This document shows positions 50,702 to 63,646 of a DNA stretch of 64,000 nt, piece after piece; position 1 is the first letter of the stretch, and every line of letters begins with the position of its first letter. The translations under genes were made by a program, and so were the position numbers. The DNA comes from Sodiomyces alkalinus F11 (taxonomy: Eukaryota; Ascomycota; Sordariomycetes; Glomerellales; Plectosphaerellaceae), in NCBI RefSeq assembly GCF_003711515.1, contig NW_021167082.1:1187310-1251309 (forward strand), in the 5' to 3' direction. Below the pieces are notes generated by a model, which was not told where the DNA came from, searched no databases, and was given only the letters and a program-made list of their open reading frames with translations.

Positions 50702-51568
50702 ATGGCGCAGAAACGGCTTATGAGCGAGCTACAGGCGCTCCAGAAGGAGAAGTGGGTTCATGTTGTGGTGAGTTCTGCGACGCGCCCGTTTCCGACGCCC
50801 TTCCTCGTACTATCTCTGCTCACATGCTCTGGCTCTAGGTGGATGAGCGGAATCTTCTTCACTGGAAGATCGGTCTGATGGTCGTCAACCCTGACAGTGT
50901 CTTTAATGGAGCCTACCTGAAGGTGAGTGGGAACACTCCGTCGTCTGCTGTGTCAAGTTGGTAGCGAGGAGTCGCTCGTATCTAACTGTTTCTATCCTGT
51001 TGCTGTCCAGGCCACGATGACGTTTTCCTCCGAATATCCCTACCAACCGCCGACGTTCCAGTTCGCCAGTAAGAAGATCGTTCACCCCAACATCTACCCC
51101 GACGGCAAGCTATGCATCTCGATCCTACATACGCCGGGCGAAGATGACCAGTCGGGCGAGCAGGCCTGCGAGCGCTGGTCTCCGCTCCAAGGCGTCGAGT
51201 CGGTCCTCCGATCTGTCCTGCTGCTCCTGGACGACCCGGAAATCAACTCTCCCGCCAACGTGGACGCTGGTGTCCTGTACCGCGATAACCGCGCCGAGTA
51301 TAACAAGAAAGCGGCCGAGACCATAGAGGCGTCGAAGAAGGATATCCCACGGGGCGTCAAGTTCCCCACGCCTGCGGAGCTCGAACCGGCGCCCCAGAAA
51401 TCCCCAGACGATGATGCGTTCTGGAACGAGACAGATGAGGAGGCGGACTTCGATCTGGGTGGTAGCGATAGCGATTTCGAGATGGACGAGTACAACGATG
51501 ACGAGGAAGATGAAGATGCGGACGATCGGAGTACCAGGGCAGCTGGCAAGAAGGATAACACGGCGTGA
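50702..51568 (+). CDS. CDC34: ubiquitin-conjugating enzyme E2 Cdc34 (Ubc3)
   Basis: Three exons: join(50702..50767,50839..50922,51011..51568), 235 aa. E2 of SCF ubiquitin ligases, needed for G1/S entry in yeast. The UBC fold runs to about residue 165, with catalytic Cys85 in HPNIYPDGKLCISILH. The Cdc34-type acidic insertion follows it (TPGEDDQSGEQACERW). LEDPEINSPANVDAGV-type residues and KDIPRG close the fold. A long acidic tail (FWNETDEEADFDLGGSDSDFEMDEYNDDEEDEDADD) matches the Cdc34 tail that docks on cullin. The insertion and tail separate it from Ubc7. Confidence 0.92.
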
Positions 51569-53243
51569 CGATACCCCGGGCGTGCGACCATGTGAGCAAC
51601 ACTGAGGCCTGTTGCTGCTTCCGCTAGCGGTCTACGAAGAGGAAAGTACTTGGTGGGTGGGGGACATGAAGAGACCGTCGCTCATTTTAAGGGAAGGCGT
51701 TCTTTATTTTGTGAGCCGGGCCGTTTACCCCTTTTATCTCTCTATTCATTGTTCTCGCAAGTTATGGCAATGCAGCATAGCGACGGTCTGGAGGGCGTTC
51801 AATAGGTAACCATCACAATTCAGCTGGGCTGAGCCAGCCAGGGTAAGGACCCGTCAGGAATATTCCGCGAGCCGATGCAGATCGACTCTCGGCGGCCCGT
51901 GGCCATTTGGCTATGGTCGAAGTTCGCCAGGCCACATTATTAGCCTGGCATTCGATAGATTCTAGGGAAAGATGGACAGTCGGATAGGACATGATATCAC
52001 TTTGCGAAAGAGCCAGTTTCAGTCTCCTCGTATGGAGATGCAGCCATTAGTGCTTTTGATGCTTTTCGTGCATCATGACCTGTTTGAGCCGCCCTCGAGA
52101 ACCCAATATAAAATCGCTGGATACCTGTATAATCTGTCCAATTCCAAGTTGCCCAAGGGTACCACCTATCGGTAAATTGTAGTCACCTTATTTCCATGTA
52201 CATGGTGTTGTTTCCAAGGTAGTGTCACGAAGCATCTACTAACGGTGAGAACCTATGCCATACTACTACCGGACTGCGCAGGTGCGTTCGTAGTGAGATT
52301 CTGTTTGTATTCTGTGCTTAGTACCTTAGGAAATTGGACTGGACTGAATTTAGACATCAGCAGCCTTTATCATCTTCTGTGGCTTACTGGTCTCGTGATG
52401 CTAGACCTGTCACGCTATTAGTGGTGTCCCACGTTATGTGTCTTGGTGACTTGGTTCTGAGAGTGGTTCCTGGGAGTATGTACTGTGAAGTATTCATATA
52501 TTCTGAACATTAAGCTCTCAATCCGTCACCACATAAGGTAATAAAGGAGATATTTAAAGATTTCTTCTTATATACAGCGGCTTGAATTTCAGTACACGTG
52601 TACTGGCGAAGCTATTGTCAAGGTTCTAGTGTACCGCCAGCAGCACTAACACACAGTGGTACATGTACAGTTTGTACCTAAGTGGGTAATAGAAGTGTAC
52701 GGGATATCCGAGCTATGTCCCACCATGACACAACCTGTTCGGACACCTGCTCTGAGCTTCTTTTTTTCTGTCATTTACCATTGGTACCTTTTCCCCCACC
52801 GTCCTCTTCATTCTACCTGTCTACTTCTTACTCGAAGAATTGATGGTCACTTCATAGGTAGTCGTTACAGCCCGCGTGTTCCTTCCTCTTGTCATCTTTC
52901 TTCCAACTTCGGGGCCCGCCCCTCAATCGTTCCTTTCGACACTGGCCATTTCTTTAGTGGTAATCAGTACGAAGACGACGTACATGCCGGACGAAGGACG
53001 ACGTAGTCAAAAGCATCAGCACAATATTTCCGAACTCGTACCCTCTCCGCTATTGCTTCAACCTTCCTCAACGCGAACCCGGCGCCTCACGGCCATGCGG
53101 ACCAGTCTACTTGACTTTCTTCGCCGCAATCTCGTCTGACGAAGCTCTTCAGACTTTCGAAACGGGCATCTAGTACGAAACCACGCGCACCAACGCTACC
53201 CACCCACACATACGTACAAGCCAAAATACCCAGCTCAAGAAAG
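51569..53243. other. intergenic
   Basis: About 1.7 kb without a supported gene, with the promoter of the UIM-protein gene at its right end. One TACCTTAGG motif near 52321. No RNA gene recognised. Confidence 0.55.
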
Positions 53244-56200
53244 ATGGCGTCGGAACCAACAGAAGAAGACGTCTTGCGGTTCTGCGAGTTCGCATGTCTC
53301 GATGTTGCAGAATCTCGTAACATGGTCAAGGCCGCCCTGAAGGTCCGTTGGTACTGGGTCATTCCGAGCAATGAAGCAAACGAGCCGTAGACCCCGGCCT
53401 TCAAGTTGTGGTGCTGTGCTGGTGCTAACCCCAGAAAGTAGACTACCAACGACATGCAGCAGCTGATCATGGAATTCTATGACAGCCCGGAAAAGGTATG
53501 CAATGCCTCTTGTCCCTCTGTGTTCTGTCCCGACCATATTCGCCTCTTTGGGTTCCTGCCTGTTCTGCCCTTTCTAATTACCAAGAATCTGGCTCCAGTT
53601 TCGGCAAAAGTACACATGGGACGAATCAGCATTCGTTGGCGACCGTAATGGCGATATCAAAAACCCGAGAATTTGTGCGCTTCATCCGCCTCGGCCGGTC
53701 CACATTCACCCATATACCTTTGGAAGAAGACAATGTCAACGAGACTAACAATATCCCCCTATAGCCTTCGAAATAGAGCCTCCCAATGACGTCGTAATGC
53801 ACGGCGCCACCCCTCCCCCCGAACGTCAATACTGGCAGGGATCGACTGCTCCGTCGCGACCCCCCTCACGAACCAACAATAACAGATCACCACTTGACGC
53901 CGTTGCTGAGTGGATGGCCGGAGATGCGACCGGTAATGAAACCCCCTATCTCTGGCCGAGATCACAGTTGATTGTTGGAATTTACTAGGTCCGAGAAACG
54001 CCGCAGAGGAGTATGATGAACTCAGGCGAGCCCTTGCCGAGTCGGCCCGCGAGTCGGGGGTAGCCCCCCAGGAGTCTGGCATTACGGGGGGGGACCTGCA
54101 CGAACCGTATTTTGGCCCCGCGAATCGTGAGGAGTATGATCCGAACAGCTGGGCCATGGTACCGACCGGGCTCAGTAATACTGCTAGGCCTGTTTCTGAC
54201 CCGCCTCCCTCCGCACGTCGGAGAGCACCCGGTGCGCCCGTCTTTCTCGTCCAGCAGCCCAATGCCCGCCACGCGGGACACAGGGTTGGGGCTATCCTGA
54301 CCATCTTGCACGAGATACCCCTTGCGCGGAATACTCTTCTCCAGACAGGTAGTCCGGCTGCAAGCTACGGTCACAACGGCGACTGGTGGAAAGGCCAGCC
54401 CATCTATCCTCCCCATCTCCTATCCGCCATGCAACAGGGCCAGATTCAAGATACCGAAGCAGTGCGGCCTGATTTTAACGAGGAGATTCATCGTCTCATG
54501 GCCTTCCTTGACCTGAGCGACAGAAGCTATGGGTCTGCCGAGGTCCTGGCTGACTTGCTGACTGCCACAAATTGTGCGAAGGAGAGACAATTCTTCGACG
54601 CTCTGAGCCATGGCAACGAGGTGGAAGTGCTCAAACCACTGCTTCACGAGGCGCTTTCTGTATACACGAGCTCGTTCGAGATGGTGGACGCGGTCGAACG
54701 GTTCTGTTTTCTGGACTTTGAGCTGAGCAGCAACCAATGGTCGCAGATTGAGACTTTCCACGACGTCTGGGATTGTCTGGCATGGGAGGAGGCCATGACC
54801 TGGCAGGAGCTCAAGGAGGACACGAAGATGACAGTATTCAGGGAAATGGGCGATGTCGTAAGCGTCCTCCTCGACGGAACTTGTCCCGAATCGATGGAAA
54901 TCCCCGACGTGTGGTACCCGGAACGCTATCTCGAAAGCAGGAAGGAGGACGCACGCTCCATTCAGGAGCAGTTAGCCTGGACTTTGGGGAAGCTGTATGA
55001 GGCGACCGCGAAGGAACACGAGCTGAAGAGATGGGAGGATCCCAAGACGCATAAAGCATATGACAAGCGAGACATGCTTGTCAAGGCAATCGACAAGTAC
55101 GAAGGCTACAGCAAGTATCTGGATGGTCTAGCCGATTTCCAGGACGCCGAGCCTCCCGAGCCCATCGAAGGCATAGACATCGACATTGACAGCCTTCCCC
55201 CCTTGGCGACGGAGGTTGAGCAGGGGCTTCGGGAGAAAACAACAAAGTTGCTTGCCCGATGCAGACAACAGCTCGCCGAACTCGATACGAAACTAAAGAG
55301 TAAGGGGTTTCTTCCTTTTTTTCCTTTCTTCTTTTTTTTCGTTTTTTTCGGCGCAAAACTCAAGCAGACATGAGGGCTAACTTGAATCCAGAGTTGAACT
55401 GGGAAAGGGACCAGCTTCGGGCTTATCGACGCCATCTTGGAACGCTCCTGACAGACCCCGATGAGGTTGGGGCTACATCCCCGTTTACCGGCAAGAAGTA
55501 CTTCCTTCGGGGCGTGGCCACGGCACAGGATGTCGTGTATGTCTGCCAGCGAGCAGAGCCTCAACTTATCGAGTTGGACGAAGAGCCTCCACCAGCAGAC
55601 CAGTGGTGGCGACTTGCGTTTGTCCCGGGCGACGAAGATCCGGTAAAGGCAGAGGTAAGCAGTGACTGAACCATACATTCGCGACGACGCCCTCGCCAAC
55701 TAACACTCTGTGCAGAAAGTGACAATAGAACTCGTGAATCGGCAAATTCTGCGGGAATCAAGGAGCCCGCTATTGGTATACGCGACCGAGGACGCCTTAA
55801 ATACCCCCCAACTGCCCCTGTCCGAAGCACTTCAGCGATTTGTCCGCGTAGAAAATAAGACTTTCAACCTGGAACTATCCCGCCAACCCGAAGAAGAGGA
55901 TCCGTCGAGGGCGGCCGCAACCCGCGTGAAAGTCCTGTCCCCTTCGAAGCGCAAATATCGGTCTGACAGCATCGATTCCATGGCGACCAACCGAGCCTCC
56001 GTGGGCAACAGCGATACAGACTCGAGGGCTGGGGATTTTGCCACGGGGGTAATTAAAAGTATCGAACTTGAGAGGGGGACCGAAATGGACGGCATTTCGA
56101 CTGGGAAGAACATCTCCGAGTGGCAGACTCTAACGGAAGCGCCATATTATCCCCATGGGGTTTCCAAGGCCATGGATTCCGAGAGTGCAACAGCTTCTAG

Positions 56201-56444
56201 TGACGAAGGGACTGCAGGCCGACAGCAGCATACAGAAGTGTTTGCGTACCGAAATGCAGCAGTGGGTGTCGAGACGTCCCAAGGGGCGGAAGAAAATAGG
56301 ACGGCGAATCCTGAAGAAGCGCAACTGAAAGAACCCGAGATGCAAGAACGAGAAGGCAACAACTCTCTTTTTAGCTCAAGTCACTTCCCGAGGAATGCAG
56401 ATTCGGCAATGGGGGAGTCAGGCGACAGAGCGATGAGCAATTAG
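53244..56444 (+). CDS. UBA-like/UIM protein of ubiquitin metabolism (fungal USP25/28-like)
   Basis: Seven exons: join(53244..53342,53442..53495,53599..53674,53765..53932,53989..55299,55368..55654,55716..56444), 907 aa; all phases agree. The N-terminus (EEDVLRFCEFACLDVAESRNMVKAALKTTNDMQQLI) looks like a UBA-type helix bundle. A ubiquitin-interacting motif follows near residue 135-150 (EEYDELRRALAESARES, with the A-L-x-x-S core). The middle part (VGAILTILHEIPLARNTLL..YGHNGDWWKG, then long helices to KYFLRGVATAQDVVYVCQRA) resembles fungal UIM proteins often placed near peptidase C19, but I cannot find a Cys box (GNTCY-like). The last roughly 200 residues are disordered. Ubiquitin binding is likely; protease activity is doubtful. 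Confidence 0.78.
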
Positions 56445-57947
56445 AACGAAGGTCAGCAATCCCGCCGAAGGCATGGGGAAGCCGGCCTCGTCTCGGCGAC
56501 CGAAGCGATGGTATTCGTGCACGAGAGCTAGTCGGAGCAACGCGCGCAATAGGAGCCAATGGGTCCCGCATAAACCGGTAGCGAGTGTTCCTACTGTCGC
56601 GTCTCGTATCCACTGGGGTACTGTTTCCCCATGAGCGAGGTATTAGAATCAACGTTGAGGGACAAGGGTCATGGTGTTGACAATCAGTGACGCCTACTAC
56701 GAAGTTAACCAGGGCACTTGGTCTCTTTACATGTCAACAATAGTGGGTGTTATCACACAATCGCATCAGACTCTCAATCAATACCCCTTGCATATGTTTT
56801 TCTCTGACACGATCCGTGGCTTTATTTTCAAGGCAATTTCCCCCCAAAATCGTGACTTGGGACTTGGGAGGCCAAAAGAACACCACCCGTCACTTACTCT
56901 CTCTCTCTCTGGCCGGTATAAAAGTATCTGGATCGGTATGTCTCTGTGGTTCTCGCGCCCAGACCCAGAGGACATGCCGAGAAGCGGAACCGGCCCCGGC
57001 CGGCCCGGGGTTCACTAAGCGTACGGCGTCGGGGATATGTTCGTTGACGGAATCGAGGAACGAAAACATTAAACTACCTTCGTAAAATTGTCTGTGTCCC
57101 AATGTGTTTCCATGTTTCCATATATACCAAGTAAATGTCACCTAGAGCCTCTTCAACTCAAGGTGTAAGTGATGGAAGGTTCTAGAAGGTTCCATGGGAT
57201 GGAACGCTTTCGAGCTCTGTGACTGGTGATGTCACTGATTTGGGCTCCCACACCGTTGTACCATCCTCGTCTTTCGGGCAGACAGCAGATAAACGACAAT
57301 GAGCTTTGCTAACACGAAATTAGAAGCATAGTCTCGTCCATATTCAGACTTTCTACAAGGATCTTTTTGTAATGCGAACAATAATAACCGTCTAAGTCTT
57401 CGAGGGTTGAGACTTCCATAGTTTTCCATTGAGCTCTTGCCGCTTTGAGGACGTTCGACTCCAGTGTAACTGCACACCGATTACGCTGTCATCCCACTGG
57501 ACAAAGAAAGGACCTACAGTACCTCGCTCAGCTTCTCCTTGACCGCCCCGAGTGCCGCCACCGAATCTTCCACAACCCAGCTGACCTTTATCGCCCCACC
57601 AATACCACCCAACCCCCAAAGGACGACAATCGTCACACTCCTTATTCACTTCCGGGCTAACTGCTCGACCAACAAATCGTTCCACCTTTCAATTTGACCG
57701 AAAGCTACGACTTGAGCATCGCTCGACTACGAAGTATTCGGGTTCTGAATTCGGTACATTGTCTTTCACACCATACACCATCACCTACTCACTCCAACGA
57801 ACGTACCTTTCACGACCGGTATTGCATTGATCATTACTCCTCAGTCGACGACACCACGAGAATCAACTTTGTGAAGTCCCAAACAGTGGATCGACTCCTC
57901 GTCACTACCAGGTTTCATACGGCATCCATCAGGGACAGGCCTTCGCC
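56445..57947. other. intergenic, SIS1-type Hsp40 promoter region
   Basis: 1.5 kb without a supported gene. It contains a perfect heat-shock element at 57175-57192 and a short CT repeat near 56895-56910. Confidence 0.6.
57175..57192. promoter_or_regulatory. heat-shock element
   Basis: Four perfectly alternating units with 2-nt spacers: GAA at 57175, TTC at 57180, GAA at 57185, TTC at 57190. A half-related GAA..TTTC follows at about 57201. HSF trimers bind such arrays. It lies 756-773 bp upstream of the Hsp40 start codon and there is no other gene between. Confidence 0.7.
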
Positions 57948-59342
57948 ATGGTGAAGGAAACGAAGCTTTACGACGCTCTGGGCGTCAAGCCCTCGGCTAC
58001 CCAGGACGAAATCAAGAAAGGCTACAGGTAAGTCGCAAAGACGTTGGTTCGCTTGCTGCTTCGGCCCCAGACAATACACCCCTATCCCACATTCGACTTC
58101 GTACCTAGAGGGCCAACAGCATTGCCCCTCCTAGCCTCCTAGCTCCTCGATGCAATCGTGCTGACCCAATGCTTTTCTACAGAAAAGCCGCTTTAAAATG
58201 GCATCCCGACAAGAACAAAGACAACCCCGTTTCGTCCGAGAAGTTCAAAGAATGTTCCCAGGCGTATGAGATCCTCTCCGACCCAGAAAAGCGCAAAGTA
58301 TACGACACCTACGGCCTCGAGTTCCTCCTCCGCGGCGGCGGGGCCCCGCCACCGGATGGCACTGCCGGTCCCAACCCCTTCGCCGCGGGCGGCATGCCGC
58401 CCGGTTTCGACTTTGGCGGCATGCCAGGCGGCGGCACCCGGACATTCCATTTCAGCACGGGCGGCGGTGGCGGCGGCGGTCCGTTCAACTTCAGCAACGC
58501 TGAAGACGTCTTCGCCGAGTTCCTTCGTCAGCAGGGCGGCGCGGGCGGCGGCATGGGCGGGGGAGGAGCCGGGGACGATTTCCCCGGCATTTTCTCGTCG
58601 TCTTTCGGCAGCGCCAGCGGTCGGGGCGGGGGCCGCTCGTCGCGGGTGCGGACCTCGGGCGGCGGGTTCGACGAGTTCGCGTCGTCCAGGGGCGCCCGGG
58701 AGTCGACGCCCGAGGTCACGACGGTGGAGAAGCCGCTCGCGGTCTCGCTGGAGGATATGTTCACGGGCACGACCAAGAGGTTGAAGATCAAGCGGAAGAT
58801 GTTTGACGAGACGGGCAAGCGGATCACGGAGGACAGGGTGCTCGAGGTGCCGATCAAGCCCGGACTGAAGAAGGGTTCGAAGATCAAGTTCAAGGGCGTC
58901 GGTGACCAGGAGGAGGGCGGACAGCAGGATTTGCATTTCATAGTTGAGGAGGTGAGTTTTTGGATTTTCTATCCCCCCCCCCCAACCCAAATGACTTTTT
59001 CGTTCGACGACATTGTAAGGCTGACCATTCCTGCTCCCCCAACGTCAGAAACCGCACCCGCTATTCACTCGTGAGGGAGACGACCTCATCCACACGGTTG
59101 ACCTCGACCTGAAGGAGGCGCTTACGGGCTGGAAACGAACCATCGCCACCATCGAAGGCAGACAGATCAGCATTGAGAAGTCGGGCCCGACGCAACCCGG
59201 CAGCTCGGACAAGTACCCGGGTCTCGGCATGCCCATCTCGAAGAAGCAGGGCAGTAGGGGCGACTTTATTGTCAAGTATAACGTCAAGTTCCCGACAACC
59301 TTGACCGCGGACCAGAAGCAGAAGCTGAAGGACATTCTGTAA
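57948..59342 (+). CDS. SIS1: type II Hsp40 co-chaperone (Sis1/DNAJB1 type)
   Basis: Three exons: join(57948..58027,58183..58951,59049..59342), 380 aa. It stimulates Hsp70 ATPase and delivers substrates. J domain 1-70 with HPD at 34-36. A G/F region follows with a very long Gly-rich stretch ([20 protein letters not shown]). Then come two C-terminal beta domains ([46 protein letters not shown]). The end is KQKLKDIL. There is no zinc-finger CxxCxGxG repeat, so it is type II, not type I. A heat-shock element lies upstream. Confidence 0.93.
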
Positions 59343-61567
59343 ACAAACAACAGAAGCATCCAGCCTACATATTCAGGCGAGGGGCTCGACCGAACTGAGG
59401 CGCGCACACCGCCTGCCTTGTCTGTCAACGGAAGTTGACGGAAACAGTCTGTCCATACTGAGATCCCTTGGTCCTTACTTTTTTTGTCTTTTTCTTTCTC
59501 TGTCTTGCCTTCGGTTTTGTTATTTTTTGTCTCGATTTGCCCTTTCGTCTAATGGTCATCCTGCCCTGTTTCAGTGATATAAACATCTGGGTAGGGCGGG
59601 TTAATTGCGGCTCGGCACGGTAGGAGGAAACATTCTCGGGTGGGTGGTAGGAGGCGGTTCGTGTGCTTGCTTATCTTACGTTTTTATGAATAGGGGTTTC
59701 AGGCGTTATAGAATCATAGGACGGAAGGGCATCTAAATAGGTAAATGCACCATTTTCTTCTTCTTTTTATTATGACGTTACTTCTTGTATTCTCTTCCAT
59801 TGATGTACTGGTCTGACATGGTATTCTTCCAAGGCGTCAACATGATGTGAGGGGTCTGGACAGCATCGACTTTTCTACTTCGTACCATCAACACCAATGC
59901 CTTTATTTCTCGTCTTTGCATTAATTGGATCAGGCACATCAAGACTTTTTGCCTGGAAAATCTAGTTTGAGGCCGCCGATGAGCGAGCGCAGGGGTTGGT
60001 GATTCCCTCCGAGTGCCAAGGGAAAATGAGCGGAGCAATATGCCGGAGACGCTCGATTTGAAGTTGCCCCTCCTCTGTACTGTGGATGGACAGACACGGC
60101 GTCCGAGGATGCGCGCTGATTCGGCGGCGGGTTAATATATACGCGGGATAACGGATAAGGGTCTCTCCCGGCTGCATGTGAAGTGTGCTCCGTACACGTA
60201 CACGTGTACTATAATAATATCCACTGCGCCGAGCGTGAGAACTGCAGGTTCGCTCCGCCACCTCTGATGGCCCATGGAATGGCCCATGGGCTAATTTCGG
60301 CACCACACGTCTTGGGGTTATCACGGCTTACGCCCGAAAACTCACCTTTCGAATGGCGAAGTCCATAGCAAGTGATTCTGTCGCGGAGGAATGCATTGGA
60401 CAGATTTGAAGGCCAGTAGCTCTTGTCAAGATGCTTGCCTTTTTTACGCCGTCGACAAGAATTCTGGCATGGTGGGGGGCAATGACGACATAACGACAAG
60501 GGTCCGAGGAGCCACTGCGGGGTTCTGGAGGGGTATGGATTGTTGCGCTAGGGAAGCCAAAGTCCTGTCACGGTGCGTACTGGGACAAGAGGGGGGAAAC
60601 AAGATTGCCGGAGGAGGCACAACGTGAACATGAATTGAACCGAATGTGACACGGGGATGTTAATTGATGAGGGGTTTGAGGTACCTACTACCTATCCAAG
60701 GTAACGTGGACCTGCGAGTGATGTGCCTTATCTCCCTCCCAGGGGAGTGGCACCTGCTTGGCGACAACACAAGATGAAGTGCTCCAGCAACGAAAATTGA
60801 CTTTGCCGCATAGAACGAAGGGAGACATGGTCTTGTTTGCCGTGTCACGAGAAAGGTAGACTCTATTCGGCTCGACGAAATTGGGAAGAATTGGGGTGAT
60901 ACAGTGCCCAGGCAGGGAGGCCCATGCTCCTCGACCATCGAGTCAGGCAAGTCACATATTGAGGATGGGAGGGGTAAGTACGAATATAAGCCGTCGTGTT
61001 ATACACGTGTAGATACCTTACACGAGAAACAAGGAGGGACACACTCAAATGTCCTTACGTATGTATACCTTAGTAACGTACGGTAACTGCCCCAAAAATC
61101 AAGCCGAGACAGGTAGAAGCTACCTCGAAGCAAGGAGTGAGGCTCCACGTTCTTGGCTACCTTATGGTACCTTCACAAATAAACTTCCTTCCTACCCCTT
61201 GTGAAGATCCAGCAGCTCTTTTTATTTTGATCTCTTTTATATCTCGACTGTTTTCCCACTTTTCTTTTCTCGTCCTCCCCAACTTCAATTCCTAGTCTCT
61301 TCTTAGCCACCTCTAGCGTTAGACAGCTAGCTTACCTAGTAGATCTCACGTCGACCTATCTCCGTTCCAAGGTACTGTACCTGTCTACCTGTTCTCTAAG
61401 AAGAGAGCTGTCTACCTTATGCCTCTCCCCTCTCGACAGCAGGACGATTGTGCAGACGCTGTGCTGACGTCCTGTATCCAACCCACAGAAAAGAAAATTT
61501 CCACCCGCTCCAAGCCAGACGACACCATACTATTCCAGAATTCGTGCGATCCTCCAAGAGCCAGCCA
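59343..61567. other. intergenic
   Basis: 2.2 kb between tandem genes. T-rich 3' region of the Hsp40 gene at about 59470-59530. TACCTTA-type motifs near 60679-60705, 61012, 61065, 61158 and 61370. A CT-rich leader before the HAD gene starts at about 61200. No gene recognised. Confidence 0.55.
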
Positions 61568-62416
61568 AGATGCCCAAAGTAAGTCATACTCGGGCTGCAT
61601 GCAGGCCAAGCAAACAACCAACGAAGTCATATCACCGGAACCTGGGATCTAGTACTCTGTTAACACGATCTGTTCGTTGCACTCTAGATCACCACCCTTC
61701 TCTTCGATTGCGACAACACCCTCGTGCTCTCCGAGGAGCTCGCCTTCGAGGCCTGCGCCGAGCTGATCAACGAGATCTGCGCCTCTCACAATGTCGAACA
61801 GCGCTTCACCGGCGAGACTCTCATCAAGGAGTTCGTTGGCCAGAACTTCCGCGGCATGTTGCTCGGACTCCAGAAACTTAACAACTTCGAATTGACCTCG
61901 GAAGAGTTGGAGACCTATGTCCGCCGCGAGGAGGATGCCGTCATCGCTAAGCTCAAGGCCGCCCTGAAGCCCTGCCCCGGCGTTGACGCCCAGCTCGAGT
62001 CCCTCCAGGCCGCCGGCAAGTACAAGCTCGCCGTCGTCAGCTCCTCCGCGAAGCGCCGCGTCTGGGCTTCCGTCGTCAAGGTCGGCCAGGACCGCTTCTT
62101 CCCCGAGGACGACATCTTCTCCGCCGCCACCTCTCTGCCCGTCCCGACCTCCAAGCCCGACCCCGCCATCTACACCTACGCCCTCGAGAAGCTCGGAAAG
62201 AAGGCTGACGAGGCCGTTGCCATCGAAGACTCCAAGAGCGGTACCCTCAGCGGCACGCGTGCCGGCATCAAGGTTATTGGTTACATTGGTCCTTACGCGG
62301 AGGACCGTCAGCCCGAGATGGAGAAGGTTATCCGCGACGCCGGCGCCGTTGTCATCATGAAGGATTGGAGCGAGTTCCCTGATGCGCTCGCCAAGATCGA
62401 GAGCGGGGCCGCTTGA
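61568..62416 (+). CDS. HAD-superfamily hydrolase (phosphoglycolate-phosphatase-like)
   Basis: Two exons: join(61568..61576,61688..62416), 245 aa. The first coding exon is only 9 nt (MPK). HAD motifs: I, LFDCDNTLVLSE with nucleophile D10 and acid D12; II, VVSSSAKR; III, the Lys in SKPDP; IV, AIEDSKSG. The helical cap between motifs I and II makes it a subfamily I HAD, such as phosphoglycolate phosphatase or beta-phosphoglucomutase-like sugar phosphatases. Substrate unknown. C-ending codons dominate, suggesting strong expression. Confidence 0.85.
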
Positions 62417-62669
62417 CTAGCCGACCAAGGTCGCAACAAACCCTCACCTTCTCTATGAAGTAGGTTCAGGTCTGCCAATCGAACGCCAGAGAGGTAGATT
62501 CCAGTGTGGGAAAGATGGGAAAGGGGAGTAGAAACAGCATCGGTGGCATGTGCAAGCACACATAGATAAAACTAGAAGAGCCTGCTTCACTGGGCACAGC
62601 CGATGAGGCCCATAAACCCATTCATCAACAGCTTCATCTCCTTTTTTTTTCAACACCCCCTGTCCTCCT
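62417..62669. other. convergent 3' region of HAD gene and RIT1
   Basis: Shared 3' region of two converging genes; nothing else seen. Confidence 0.6.
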
Positions 62670-63615
62670 CTATCTATAGTCCATCAAGAAACTATTCACG
62701 CTCTGCAGCGATGCCCGCCCGGGATTTGCTTCGGGATATGCCGTCATGATGCGTCCTAACCTGACTTTGACGAGATCTTTGGTGAATATGGTCTGTTTCC
62801 CCGCGTCTCTCGGCGCGGTGCCCTCAGAGTTGAAACACCACATGGAAACGGCCAGTGCTGTGGCTACCGACAGGTCCTTGCTCGTCTCGCAGGCAATGAG
62901 GACGCGACTTCCCGCTTCCGGCCCGCGCTCGTGGTTGTGGTTGTCCGACGCGTGGTCCTGTAGGTAACGAGTCACGAAGGAGCAAATATCCGGCAGGGCG
63001 GTCCGCAGGTTCCGGCTGGCCACTTTGTGTCTCCCGAGCCCGACCTGCATTTCGTGCGGCGACTTGACCCACGTCTCGCGCCCGGTGACGGCTGGTGTCA
63101 ACACGATGCGACAGTTATCCCCGTTTGCTCGCTCCGAATTGCTGCCCCCTTTAGCGTTGTTCGAGTATTCGTCGATCGCGTCCAGCATGGCCAGGGAGCA
63201 GACGGCGACAGCGCCGGGCACCACCATCCTGGGTTGCGGGTTGTGGTCGCGGCTGCTGCCGTTGTCGTCGCGACGTAGGGAAACGCCTCGGAGTCGACTA
63301 GACTCGACGAGCTGCGCCACCAAGGCAGGGAGCTCCGACTCGGGCGTTGATAAAAGGAGGTCCTTGTGGGTCCAGAACAGTTCGGCTGTGAGGCCGTGGG
63401 CCCAGTTCTCCGTGTCGTCGCCTGCGCCTTGCACGTAGACGAAGCTGTCGCCTCTGGCGGACCCTTCCCCGCCGCCTCCTCCTCCTCCGCCGCCGTCAAT
63501 TGTCGTGAGTTCGCCCCCTGATACGCGGCGGGAAGCGGTGCAGCAGATGACGGGGTGGAAGTCTTCGAACACGACGACCGGTCTGCCGTCTTTGTACCCG
63601 TTCTCATCGGCGTCG

Positions 63616-63646
<31 letters not shown>

